Assembly (NCBI RefSeq): GCF_001083805.1
Contig: NZ_JXSK01000001.1
Span: 62,001-126,000, forward strand
DNA: 64,000 bases
Direction: 5' to 3'
From: Photorhabdus luminescens subsp. luminescens
GTDB taxonomy: Bacteria; Pseudomonadota; Gammaproteobacteria; Enterobacterales; Enterobacteriaceae
Each line of letters opens with the position of its first letter. Positions within the stretch are counted from its first letter, which is position 1. Position numbers and translations under genes: made by a program. The notes beneath the pieces were generated by a model. It saw only the letters and a program-made list of their open reading frames with translations. It was not told the DNA's origin and searched no databases. Of this stretch, positions 55,631 to 64,000 are shown piece after piece.

Positions 55631-56266
55631 TTAGGCTACTCCGTTTTTCCTATGTTGCAAATACATGATTGTTGCAGCCAGGCGGGAACGTACATTCAGT
55701 TTTTTTAACAAGTTTCTGATGTGTACCTTCACTGTCTCTTCAGAAATAAATAAGACATCAGCAACTTCCTTATTAGTCATACCGCTGGAAACTTCTTTTA
55801 ATACATCTAACTCACGTTTGGTCAATTCAGATAATGGATCAACATGTTTATGGCGGTTAGCTAGATGTTGATATATTTTTTCGCTAAATACAGTTTGTCC
55901 ACGAGCAGCGTGGCGAATACTGCTTAATAACGAATCTAAGTCGCTGTCTTTAAGTAAGTAGCCATTGGCTCCCGCGTCAATAGCGGCGTAAACATCATTT
56001 CGATCATCTGAAACGGATAATACCAGTACATAGGAATTGATCCCTTTTCTACGGATAGATTTAATTGTATCTACGCCTGAAAGACCATTCATATTGAGGT
56101 CTATCATAATGACATCAGGTTTCAGCTTGCATGCAATATTTATTGCTTCTTCACCATTGTCAGCTTCTGCTGTTACGGTAAGCGCTCGATCGAGCTCTAC
56201 AATCTGTTTCAAGCCATGGCGAATGAGAGGGTGGTCATCAACTATCATCACTGAATGGTTATACAT
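55631..56266 (-). CDS. narP: Nitrate/nitrite response regulator (NarL/NarP family)
   Basis: The 211-residue protein has a receiver domain (MIVDDHPLIRHGL acidic pocket; phospho-Asp in VIMIDLNMNGLSG; Lys in GYLLKDSD) and a LuxR/GerE helix-turn-helix (LTKRELDVLKEVSSGMTNKEVADVLFISEETVKVHIRNLLKKL). It agrees best with NarP. Its sensor kinase is not adjacent. Confidence 0.9.
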   Translation of the reverse strand: MYNHSVMIVDDHPLIRHGLKQIVELDRALTVTAEADNGEEAINIACKLKPDVIMIDLNMNGLSGVDTIKSIRRKGINSYVLVLSVSDDRNDVYAAIDAGANGYLLKDSDLDSLLSSIRHAARGQTVFSEKIYQHLANRHKHVDPLSELTKRELDVLKEVSSGMTNKEVADVLFISEETVKVHIRNLLKKLNVRSRLAATIMYLQHRKNGVA

Positions 56267-56855
56267 TTTCCTTCTCCCTTAATAAGTAAAGCCACGAAAC
56301 GCAGACTTTGAATTTGATTAAAAGGCAGTAATGAATGGGTCTGCCATAAATTAAATTACTATGAAAAAATTTTACCAAAACCGATTGATTTACAGAATTG
56401 ATAGCTCTGTAAGTCCAGAAAGCACATCCTGATATAAAAATATAAATAGCGCAAATTAGTTTGATAAGTAAAAAAAGAAGATGAGTAATTTTCACAAAAA
56501 ACACATAACTTTCTATCTTAAAATAATGTTAAAAATCAATATATTAAATTTGTGATTATTAGATTTGTTTTCTTTTATAAAATTTATTTTAATTGAATTT
56601 ATATTGAGAGTTTTTATATGTAATAATTATTACAGTTACTATAACCTCAATGATATTGTATAAATGGTAATGTTTCTTTCTTTATTTTCCTATATAAAGT
56701 AGGGGTATGGATGTAAATTGGGTAGTGTTTTTTATGAGCAAAAAAGTGCTACTTTATTGATAAAGCGCTGTCAATGTTATGATTTGACACACAGTACCTA
56801 TTATACTGCTCCTGCTCTTACTCCAGATTGTAGATTGTATATAAAGGATCCGACG
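56267..56855. other. AT-rich divergent gap between narP and maeB
   Basis: About 590 bp of very AT-rich sequence holds the divergent promoters. An open frame upstream of maeB (from 56718) has no MaeB-like content. I see no RNA gene or repeat here. Confidence 0.5.
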
Positions 56856-59135
56856 ATGGATGAAAAATTAAAACAGAGTGCATTGGATTTTCACCAGTTT
56901 CCACAACCAGGGAAAATCACGGTTACTCCAACTAAACCCCTGACAACTCAGCGAGATTTGGCCTTAGCTTATTCACCAGGCGTTGCTGCGCCTTGCCTGG
57001 AAATTGCAGAAGATCCATTAGCGGCTTACAAATATACTGCGCGTGGCAATCTTGTGGCAGTGATATCTAATGGTACTGCGGTCTTAGGATTGGGGAATAT
57101 TGGCGCATTGGCCGGTAAGCCAGTGATGGAAGGAAAAGGTGTACTGTTTAAAAAATTCTCAGGTATTGATGTATTTGATATTGAAGTCGATGAGTCTGAT
57201 CCTGACAAATTGATTGATATCATTGCGGCGCTGGAGCCAACGTTTGGGGGAATTAACCTCGAAGATATTAAAGCACCGGAGTGTTTCTATATTGAGAAAA
57301 AGCTTCGGGAAAAAATGAACATTCCGGTATTCCATGATGACCAGCATGGTACAGCGATAATTTGTACTGCTGCGGTTTTGAATGGCTTGCGAATTATGAA
57401 AAAAGAGATTTCAGCCGTTCGCTTAGTGGTTTCTGGTGCCGGTGCGGCTTCAATTGCCTGTATGAACTTGTTGGTTGCGCTTGGGTTGCAACGCCAGAAT
57501 ATTGTGGTATGCGACTCTAAAGGGGTGATTTATCGTGGTCGCGATAAAAATATGGAAGAGACTAAAGCGGCCTATGCGATTGAAGACAATGGCAGCCGCA
57601 CATTAGGTGATGTTATCCCTGGCGCGGATATTTTCCTCGGATGTTCCGGCCCTGGCGTGTTGACTCAGGACATGGTGAAAATGATGGCCAAAGATCCACT
57701 TATCATGGCGCTGGCAAACCCTGAACCAGAAATTTTGCCGCCATTGGCAAAACAAGTTCGCCCTGATGCCATCATTTGTACTGGTCGTTCTGATTATCCG
57801 AATCAGGTTAATAATGTGCTCTGTTTCCCGTTTATTTTCCGTGGTGCGTTGGATGTTGGCGCAACAACCATTAACGAGGAGATGAAGCTTGCCTGTGTTC
57901 ATGCGATTGCTGATTTGGCGCTGGCGGAACAGAGTGAAGAAGTGGCTTCCGCTTATGATGATCAGGATCTGTTTTTTGGTCCAGAATATATTATTCCTAA
58001 ACCATTTGATCCGCGCCTGATTGTGAAAATTGCTCCGGCGGTTGCCAAAGCAGCAATAGATTCCGGCGTGGCAACCCGTCCGATTAAAGACTTTGGCGCG
58101 TATATCGAGAAGCTAAATGAGTTTGTCTATAAAACAAACTTGTTTATGAAACCTATTTTTTCTCAGGCTAAAAAAGCGAAAAAGCGCATCGTTTTGGCCG
58201 AAGGGGAAGAAGTACGTGTATTACATGCGACTCAGGAGCTGATCTCTCTTGGGCTGGCTTATCCAATTCTCATTGGTCGCCCCAGTGTTATCGAAATGCG
58301 TATCCAGAAACTGGGATTGCATATTGAAGCGGGTAAAGATTTTGAAGTAGTTAATAATGAGAATGATCCGCGCTTCAAAAAATACTGGCAGGAATATCAT
58401 CACATTATGAAACGTCGAGGTGTTTCTGCTGAACAAGCTCGCCGGGCAGTTATCGGTAATCCAACCCTGATTGGGGCGATTATGGTACTGCGTGGCGAAG
58501 CTGATGGTCTGATTTGCGGTACCGTCGGCAGTTACAGCGAACATTACGATGTTGTGAGAAATGTATTTGGTTTCCGTGATGGGGTTCATACTGCTGGTGC
58601 AATGAATGCACTGATGTTGCCAAGCGGCAATACTTTTATTGCGGATACTTATGTCAATAATGATCCAACACCTGAACAATTGGCAGAGATTACTGTTATG
58701 GCGGCAGAAACTATCCGTCGTTTCGGTATTGAACCAAAAGTGGCTCTGCTTTCTCATTCAAGTTTTGGTTCCAAAGATTGCCTCTCAGCACGGAAAATGC
58801 GCCAGACGCTGGCGTTGGTGAATAAGATGTCACCTTCACTTGAAATTGATGGTGAAATGCATGGCGATGCCGCATTAGTTGAAAGTATTCGCCGTGACAT
58901 CATGCCAGATAGCCCATTGAAAGGGGCTGCCAATCTGTTAATTATGCCGAATATGGAATCTGCCCGTATCAGTTATAACTTGCTACGTGTCACCAGTTCT
59001 GAAGGCGTGACTGTTGGTCCAGTTCTGATGGGGGTTTCCAAGCCGGTACACATTTTGACGCCGATTTCTTCTGTACGCCGTATCGTTAATATGGTCGCTC
59101 TGGCGGCAGTTGAAGCGCAAACTCATCCATTGTAA
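56856..59135 (+). CDS. maeB: NADP-dependent malic enzyme with phosphotransacetylase-like domain
   Basis: The protein has 759 residues from the ATG at 56856 ([20 protein letters not shown]), with AAGGA upstream; length equals E. coli MaeB. The malic enzyme half (about 1-425) has [41 protein letters not shown] and [16 protein letters not shown]. The C-terminal half resembles phosphotransacetylase ([19 protein letters not shown]) and serves regulation. Converts malate to pyruvate. Confidence 0.97.
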   Translation: MDEKLKQSALDFHQFPQPGKITVTPTKPLTTQRDLALAYSPGVAAPCLEIAEDPLAAYKYTARGNLVAVISNGTAVLGLGNIGALAGKPVMEGKGVLFKKFSGIDVFDIEVDESDPDKLIDIIAALEPTFGGINLEDIKAPECFYIEKKLREKMNIPVFHDDQHGTAIICTAAVLNGLRIMKKEISAVRLVVSGAGAASIACMNLLVALGLQRQNIVVCDSKGVIYRGRDKNMEETKAAYAIEDNGSRTLGDVIPGADIFLGCSGPGVLTQDMVKMMAKDPLIMALANPEPEILPPLAKQVRPDAIICTGRSDYPNQVNNVLCFPFIFRGALDVGATTINEEMKLACVHAIADLALAEQSEEVASAYDDQDLFFGPEYIIPKPFDPRLIVKIAPAVAKAAIDSGVATRPIKDFGAYIEKLNEFVYKTNLFMKPIFSQAKKAKKRIVLAEGEEVRVLHATQELISLGLAYPILIGRPSVIEMRIQKLGLHIEAGKDFEVVNNENDPRFKKYWQEYHHIMKRRGVSAEQARRAVIGNPTLIGAIMVLRGEADGLICGTVGSYSEHYDVVRNVFGFRDGVHTAGAMNALMLPSGNTFIADTYVNNDPTPEQLAEITVMAAETIRRFGIEPKVALLSHSSFGSKDCLSARKMRQTLALVNKMSPSLEIDGEMHGDAALVESIRRDIMPDSPLKGAANLLIMPNMESARISYNLLRVTSSEGVTVGPVLMGVSKPVHILTPISSVRRIVNMVALAAVEAQTHPL

Positions 59136-59143
59136 TACTGATT

Positions 59144-59180
59144 GCCCCTGTTCCTAGTATGGACAGGGGCTGTTTGTTGT
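59144..59180 (+). terminator. Rho-independent terminator after maeB
   Basis: GCCCCTGT (59144-59151) pairs with ACAGGGGC (59163-59170), followed by TGTTTGTTGT, 8 bp past the maeB stop. Confidence 0.8.
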
Positions 59181-59202
59181 AAACGATTCTTAAATATGGA
59201 TA

Positions 59203-60087
59203 ATGGACATGACGAAATTTCTCACGACTGTAAAATCTTCTCTGATTATCTGTGGTTTACTGATCTTATCTGGCTGTGTATCTGAACAACAAAAACCCAC
59301 TCTCCAAGTGCTTTCGCCGGAATTGACTCAACAAGGGGTTATTATCGATCTGAAAACGGGTCACGCCTTGACGCCTGATGAATTGATCAATAGGCTGGCA
59401 TCACATCAGAGGATCATTGTGGGTGAGAAACATGATAATCCATATCATCATCAAGTAGAGCTTTGGCTGGTTCAGCAACTTCCGCTCAAAAGAGAACAGG
59501 GATCGGTCCTGTTAGAGATGATTACCCCTGATCAGCAGCAAAAGGTGAATAAAGTTAAGAGTTGGCTGCAAACTAAGCCTATCGTACGTGAAAGTCGTAT
59601 AAAAGAGCTTCTTGCATGGCAAAATGGGTGGCCGTGGGAGTTATATGGCGGATTGGTCATGGAGCTTATATCTCAGCCTTATCCGTTGCTGTCTGCAAAC
59701 TTAGATCGCAGTGAAATTAAAGCAGCTTACAATAATCCTCCGGTCCTCCAGGGGAATATTTCTGTTGCTGAAAGTGTCAAAGCGCAGATTAAAGCGGTGA
59801 TTGAAGATGTTCATGGTGGTGAAATAACGGAACAACAATTATCTGCCATGACAGTTATTCAGCAAATGCGGGATCGCAGAATGGCGGAACAGCTACTTAA
59901 AGCGCCGGTTCCTGCCACACTGATTGCGGGTGGATATCATGCAACGAAAGTGATGGGTGTTCCTCTGCATGTTAAAGACTTATCGCCTCAAGAGGACCTT
60001 GTTGTGGTGATTCTGGCTGAGAAAAGCAATGAACTGGATAGCCAATATGCTGATTATGTCTGGTATACACCAGTAAAAAAACCATAG
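59203..60087 (+). CDS. ChaN-family haem-binding lipoprotein
   Basis: The 294-residue protein has a lipoprotein signal with lipobox LSGC (Cys about 25). The ChaN-like domain shows IIVGEKHDNPYHHQVELWLVQ near the start and VPATLIAGGYHATKVMGVP near the end. ChaN proteins bind haem in pairs and are iron-regulated. It starts the locus with a TonB-like protein, an exported peptidase and a TonB-dependent receptor. The first two in-frame ATG codons are both usable. Confidence 0.85.
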   Translation: MDMTKFLTTVKSSLIICGLLILSGCVSEQQKPTLQVLSPELTQQGVIIDLKTGHALTPDELINRLASHQRIIVGEKHDNPYHHQVELWLVQQLPLKREQGSVLLEMITPDQQQKVNKVKSWLQTKPIVRESRIKELLAWQNGWPWELYGGLVMELISQPYPLLSANLDRSEIKAAYNNPPVLQGNISVAESVKAQIKAVIEDVHGGEITEQQLSAMTVIQQMRDRRMAEQLLKAPVPATLIAGGYHATKVMGVPLHVKDLSPQEDLVVVILAEKSNELDSQYADYVWYTPVKKP

Positions 60088-60196
60088 ATATTTTAAACGA
60101 ATGGCGGTCTTTTCCCTGTATATAAGAGGTCTTGGCACAGGGATGTGCTCAAGTTAACGATACAGGTAAAAATAATTTTCATTAGCATATGAAATT

Positions 60197-60220
60197 AATT
60201 ATCATTACTAAATGATAATT
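60197..60220. promoter_or_regulatory. Fur box upstream of the TonB-like gene
   Basis: AATTATCATT and AATGATAATT form a perfect inverted repeat with a 4-bp centre, closely matching the GATAATGATAATCATTATC Fur pattern. It lies 20 bp before the tonB-like ATG, so iron repression is likely. Confidence 0.85.
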
Positions 60221-60240
60221 AAAATTATGCGCTATCATCC

Positions 60241-61038
60241 ATGTTGACGCTGACACACCCGGCCTTTCAAACGGGTCATTTTAAAAAAGGGCTCGTTTCT
60301 GCTATTGCTGCTCACCTCATTTTGGTTGGCTGGATTATCTACCAGCCGGAAGAAATTGCTGTTGATGAACTGATGCCGCCGCCATCGGTAATGATGGAGC
60401 TTTCATTGTTGACAGAAGCGACACATCAGGTACAAAAACAGCCTATTGGTATTGAACAGCAACTTTCTGTTGCCAGCCGGCAGCAGGAAAGTGAGGTTAA
60501 TGAGATTAAGATGCCTGAGCTGATTAAAGATGAACAGGCGCAGATTTTGGCGCATAAACCTAAAAAGCAGAAAAAGCACTATGAAGAGCTTAAAAAAACA
60601 TTGCCAGTGAAGCGGCAGGCAGAAGAACAAGAGAGTGAAAAATCTCAAAGTAGTGCTGCTATGGTAAGCAGTACGGCCACCTCTGCTAATCTGACTTCGC
60701 GGGTTGCCGCTGCTTACGACAGTGATTCGAAGGCGGTTGCTGATGCGGATGCGTTATGGCGAGCGGAAGTTATCGGGCATTTAAATCGGTATAAACGTTA
60801 TCCAGAGGACGCACAGAGAAGAAACCGCACTGGCCGGCCTACAGTTAGATTCACAATTGATAAACAGGGCTATGTTACTAACAGTGACTTAGTTCGTCGT
60901 TCCGGAACCCATTCTTTAGACCGGGAAGCGAAGCAAGTTCTGGCAAGGGCGCAGCCGTTGCCAGCTCCCCCCGATACCGTTTTAAACGGTAATGAAATTA
61001 CGATAGAACTTCCGATTGATTTTAGTTTAACTAATTAA
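60241..61038 (+). CDS. TonB/HasB-type energy-transducing protein
   Basis: The 265-residue protein has one N-terminal membrane anchor (GLVSAIAAHLILVGWIIY with the TonB-typical His). A charged periplasmic linker (KPKKQKKHYEELKKTLPVKR) precedes a C-terminal TonB domain (NRYKRYPEDAQRRNRTGRPTVRFTIDKQGYV). A receptor gene lies downstream, so it is probably a dedicated TonB paralogue, like HasB, and not the housekeeping TonB. Confidence 0.88.
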   Translation: MLTLTHPAFQTGHFKKGLVSAIAAHLILVGWIIYQPEEIAVDELMPPPSVMMELSLLTEATHQVQKQPIGIEQQLSVASRQQESEVNEIKMPELIKDEQAQILAHKPKKQKKHYEELKKTLPVKRQAEEQESEKSQSSAAMVSSTATSANLTSRVAAAYDSDSKAVADADALWRAEVIGHLNRYKRYPEDAQRRNRTGRPTVRFTIDKQGYVTNSDLVRRSGTHSLDREAKQVLARAQPLPAPPDTVLNGNEITIELPIDFSLTN

Positions 61039-61066
61039 TACTTTGAACGACTTAAGGACAGCAAAT

Positions 61067-63226
61067 ATGTTAAGGCAGCAAGCGCGGTTTGCCCTGAAAA
61101 CTAAGGGGCTGTTATTGATGTTTTTATTGAGCGGCTGGTTGAATTCTGCCGCCGCAGAGGAAGAAATTATGCCACCAAAGGCTATGAAGCAACCACACAA
61201 TATAACTATCCACGGTGATACTCGTATAGATGATTATTACTGGATGCGGGATGATAATCGTAAAGATCAAAAAGTCATTGATTACCTGACCGCCGAAAAT
61301 AAATACACCGAACAGATGCTAAAACCCGGTGAGCCATTGCGGGATACGTTATACGAAGAAATGGTTGGCAGGATGAAGCAGGATGATCAATCGGTACCCT
61401 ATACTTATAATGGGTATATTTATCGGACAATCTATGAAACTGGCAAAGACTTCCCGATTTATCAGCGTAAACCTGTTGATGGTTCATCAGATTGGCAAGT
61501 ATTGGTCGATGGTAATGAAAGAGCTAAAGGGCACGAATATTACCAACTAAGTAATTTTGCTGTCTCTCTGGATAATAAACGTATTGCGATTGCGGAAGAT
61601 ACGCAAGGGCGCCGTAATTATCAGATCTCTTTTAAAGATATTGCGGATAAACAGTGGAATAATGATGTAATAAAAAATACTTCTGGCAACATGGTTTGGG
61701 CTAATGACAATAATACGTTGTTTTATGTGCGCAGACATTCACAGACCTTATTGCCATATCAGGTATTTCGTCACCAATATGGTAGCAATACCAGCGAAGA
61801 TCAGAAAATATATCAGGAAGACGATGAGCGTTTTTATTTAAGCGTGTCTAAAAGCACTTCCCGTGATTATATTATGTTGTCGATAACCAGTAATTCGACT
61901 TCTGAATATTTGTTGATTGATGCCAATAAGCCACAAGCTGAACTTCAAGTATTTTCTCCTCGTCAGGAAGGCAGAGAGTATTATATTGACCATTTCCGCG
62001 ATCACTTCTACATCCGGTCAAATCATGAGAATGAAACTTATGGACTTTATCAGACGGAAACAATCAATACACCGTGGAAAATAGTTATTGCTCCGCAACA
62101 AGATAGTGATCTTGAAGATTTCGACCTGTTTAATGACTGGTTGGTCGTACAGGAGCGAACAAAAGGATTACCGACAATTCGTCAGGTTAATTGGCAGACA
62201 CAGCAAGAAAAACAGATAAAGTTTGATGATCCAAGTTATATGGCATGGATTGATTACAATCCTGAACCTAATACTGATTTTGTACGTTATGGTTATTCAT
62301 CCATGACGACACCAAGTTCAACATTCCAATGGAATATGAAAACAGGTGAGCGGGAATTACTTAAGCAGCAGGAAGTCAAAGGTTTCGATAAACATCATTA
62401 TGAGAGCCAGCGTATTTGGGTGAAGGCCCGTGATGGCGTTGAAGTTCCGGTATCTTTGGTGTATCGAAAATCACTGTTTGAAAAAGGTCATAACCCGATA
62501 CTGATTTATGGATATGGGGCTTATGGTATGAGCATGGACCCTTCATTTAGCTCACCGCGATTGAGTTTATTAGATCGAGGCTTTGTTTACGCTTTGGTTC
62601 ATGTGCGTGGTGGCGGCGAATTGGGTAAAAAGTGGTATCTACAAGGTAAAGTCGAAAATAAAATGAATAGTTTTAATGACTTTATCGATGTGACCAAAGC
62701 ACTGATTGCTCAGAAATATGGTGACAGCAAACGTGTTTATGCGATGGGAGGGAGTGCTGGTGGTTTATTAATGGGCGCTGTGATTAATCAGGCACCGGAA
62801 TTATATCGCGGTGTGGTTGCTCAGGTTCCATTTGTTGACGCGGTGACAACTATGCTTGATCCTTCTATTCCTCTGACAGTAGGTGAATATGAAGAATGGG
62901 GTAATCCCGAAAATAAAGAAGATTATTTCCGGATTAAATCATATAGTCCGTATGACAATATAAAACACCAACGTTATCCAAACTTATTGGTTACGAGTGG
63001 ATTTTATGACTCCCAAGTACAATATTGGGAACCCACTAAATGGGTAGCAAAATTACGGGATATGAAGAAAGGTGACTCTGTTCTGTTATTAGAAACCAAT
63101 ATGAGCGCCGGGCATGGTGGTAAATCAGGTCGATTTAATCGATTAAAAGATACTGCGCTGGATTACAGTTTTATTTTGATGCTGGATGATGCTAATAAAT
63201 ATTTTCCACAATTGAAAGATAACTGA
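61067..63226 (+). CDS. Exported prolyl oligopeptidase/oligopeptidase B family serine peptidase
   Basis: The protein has 719 residues from the ATG at 61067, with AAGGA eight bases upstream. It opens with a signal peptide (KGLLLMFLLSGWLNSAAA), unlike cytoplasmic E. coli PtrB. A beta-propeller (about 80-420) precedes the hydrolase, with nucleophile GGSAGG, Asp in TSGFYDSQV and His in AGHGGKSGR. It lies between tonB-like and receptor genes. It may cut haemoproteins or haemophores in the periplasm (inference). Confidence 0.9.
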   Translation: MLRQQARFALKTKGLLLMFLLSGWLNSAAAEEEIMPPKAMKQPHNITIHGDTRIDDYYWMRDDNRKDQKVIDYLTAENKYTEQMLKPGEPLRDTLYEEMVGRMKQDDQSVPYTYNGYIYRTIYETGKDFPIYQRKPVDGSSDWQVLVDGNERAKGHEYYQLSNFAVSLDNKRIAIAEDTQGRRNYQISFKDIADKQWNNDVIKNTSGNMVWANDNNTLFYVRRHSQTLLPYQVFRHQYGSNTSEDQKIYQEDDERFYLSVSKSTSRDYIMLSITSNSTSEYLLIDANKPQAELQVFSPRQEGREYYIDHFRDHFYIRSNHENETYGLYQTETINTPWKIVIAPQQDSDLEDFDLFNDWLVVQERTKGLPTIRQVNWQTQQEKQIKFDDPSYMAWIDYNPEPNTDFVRYGYSSMTTPSSTFQWNMKTGERELLKQQEVKGFDKHHYESQRIWVKARDGVEVPVSLVYRKSLFEKGHNPILIYGYGAYGMSMDPSFSSPRLSLLDRGFVYALVHVRGGGELGKKWYLQGKVENKMNSFNDFIDVTKALIAQKYGDSKRVYAMGGSAGGLLMGAVINQAPELYRGVVAQVPFVDAVTTMLDPSIPLTVGEYEEWGNPENKEDYFRIKSYSPYDNIKHQRYPNLLVTSGFYDSQVQYWEPTKWVAKLRDMKKGDSVLLLETNMSAGHGGKSGRFNRLKDTALDYSFILMLDDANKYFPQLKDN

Positions 63227-63253
63227 AATAAATAATATAAGTTTGTTATTTGA

Positions 63254-63279
63254 AGCACTGATAATAATTTATCAGTGCT
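63254..63279. terminator. Perfect hairpin before the receptor gene
   Basis: AGCACTGATAA (63254-63264) pairs perfectly with TTATCAGTGCT (63269-63279), followed by AAACATTTTTATTTTC. It may be a terminator for the peptidase gene. Its centre TGATAATAATTTATCA also resembles an imperfect Fur site, so operator function is an alternative. Confidence 0.55.
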
Positions 63280-63348
63280 AAACATTTTTATTTTCTAAAA
63301 ACTGGTATGTGAGCAAATATTGATTTGTATGCATTTGGGATGATTGAA

Positions 63349-64000
63349 ATGAAAATAATGACAAAGATAGCAGGGGCCGGTGTGGTTTTAATTGGGCTGC
63401 AAGGGTTTGCTTATGGTGAGGAAAAACAAGAAAGGAAATCAGATAAGGTAATGAAGTTCAGTAGCCTTAAGGTTTCTGGTTCGCAGGATGATGCCGAAGT
63501 GCGGGCAATGGAAAGGCCCGGCTCTTACAGTTCTAAAGGAGAAGATACAAAACTTCAATCAATGGATAGCATATTACGCAGTATGCCAGGGACCTATACG
63601 CAAATAGATCCGGGGCAGGGAACGGTGAGTGTGAATATTCGTGGATTAAGTGGATTTGGTCGAGTGAATATGATGGTTGATGGTGTTAGCCAGAGTTTTT
63701 ATGGCACATCTCCGACGAGTCCTGCGCACGGTACTACTTATAACCAATTCGGTACAATCATTGATCCTAATTTTATTGTCGGAGTTGATGTCAACCGTGG
63801 TCAATCTGATGGCTCAGGTAGTGTTAATGCATTAGTGGGTAGCGCTAATTTTCGCACAATTGGTGTAGATGATGTGATATTCGCAGGGAATTCATTGGGA
63901 GTACACACAAAAACAGCTTATGGAAATAATGGTATTGGCTATAATGGCATGATAGCGGTTGCGGGTAAAACACCGGCTTTCAGTTCTGAAGGTTCAGTAG
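63349..64000 (+). CDS. TonB-dependent haem/haemophore receptor, N-terminal part (cut by window end)
   Basis: The frame runs open from the ATG at 63349 to the window end (217 residues). It shows a signal peptide (IAGAGVVLIGLQGFAYG), a TonB-box-like region (MKFSSLKVSGS) and the plug domain (MDSILRSMPGTYTQIDPGQG, VNIRGLSGFGRVNMMVDGV, VDVNRGQSDGSGSVNALVGS). The plug pattern is that of haem/haemoglobin or HasR-type receptors. It follows the ChaN, TonB and peptidase genes. Confidence 0.88.
   Translation, partial: MKIMTKIAGAGVVLIGLQGFAYGEEKQERKSDKVMKFSSLKVSGSQDDAEVRAMERPGSYSSKGEDTKLQSMDSILRSMPGTYTQIDPGQGTVSVNIRGLSGFGRVNMMVDGVSQSFYGTSPTSPAHGTTYNQFGTIIDPNFIVGVDVNRGQSDGSGSVNALVGSANFRTIGVDDVIFAGNSLGVHTKTAYGNNGIGYNGMIAVAGKTPAFSSEGSV

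Noticed and set aside
57603-58757. Long minus-strand frames opposite maeB
   Set aside because: Antisense shadows of a clearly conserved gene; composition is not protein-like.
1-64000. CRISPR arrays, tRNA or rRNA genes, insertion sequences, riboswitches
   Set aside because: I looked for regularly spaced repeats, cloverleaf-like segments, transposase frames and known leader structures and found none I could support by eye.

Overview
The window looks like a chromosomal segment of an entomopathogenic enterobacterium, most probably Photorhabdus or a close relative (Morganellaceae). The evidence is an AT-rich base composition, housekeeping proteins very close to their Escherichia coli counterparts, an ERIC-type 127-bp repeat, and several secondary-metabolite and toxin-antitoxin insertions placed between conserved genes. 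The species call is an inference from content, not from a search.

Backbone: ppx-ppk-speG-purN-purM / upp-uraA ... hda / yfgD-bepA / perM / bcp-gcvR / dapA-bamC / purC ... yeaL-type gene, tmcA / ypfN-M15 peptidase-dapE-yffB / narP / maeB. This follows the E. coli gene order well. A PurR operator sits between purMN and upp, and hda uses a CTG start.

Insertions: (1) 330-7604 is a small biosynthetic cluster. One arm is RidA-like, two divergent EPSP-synthase-like proteins and an asparagine synthetase; the divergent arm is an ATP-grasp ligase and an EamA exporter. The product is unknown to me. (2) 16143-22432, between uraA and hda, holds a decayed MazEF-like module, a tiny two-gene unit, the chbBCAF operon and a complete Xre/RES toxin-antitoxin pair. 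(3) About 31376-50463, between purC and tmcA, is a roughly 19-kb composite locus. It has an asymmetric ABC exporter pair, a ghost ParDE module, an alpha/beta hydrolase, a stand-alone aryl carrier protein, a split MacAB-like exporter, a C-A-T-C NRPS, a small membrane protein, a twin-arginine-leader protein carrying a 12-residue Val/Ala/Asn repeat, a radical SAM enzyme, and a 2,3-dihydroxybenzoate module (EntE-, isochorismatase- and EntA-like).

The most unusual part is 44502-47276. The repeat protein has a RiPP-like organisation: a leader-like 'PEKVLAEFGI' segment followed by a repetitive Val/Ala/Asn stretch. It is the first gene of the NRPS/exporter operon, and a radical SAM gene lies just upstream on the same strand. 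The region upstream of each is a duplicated promoter. One copy still carries the eroded first 28 codons of a second radical SAM gene.

Right end: a haem/iron uptake locus with a ChaN-like lipoprotein, a strong Fur box, a TonB/HasB-like protein, an exported prolyl oligopeptidase and the start of a TonB-dependent receptor cut by the window edge.
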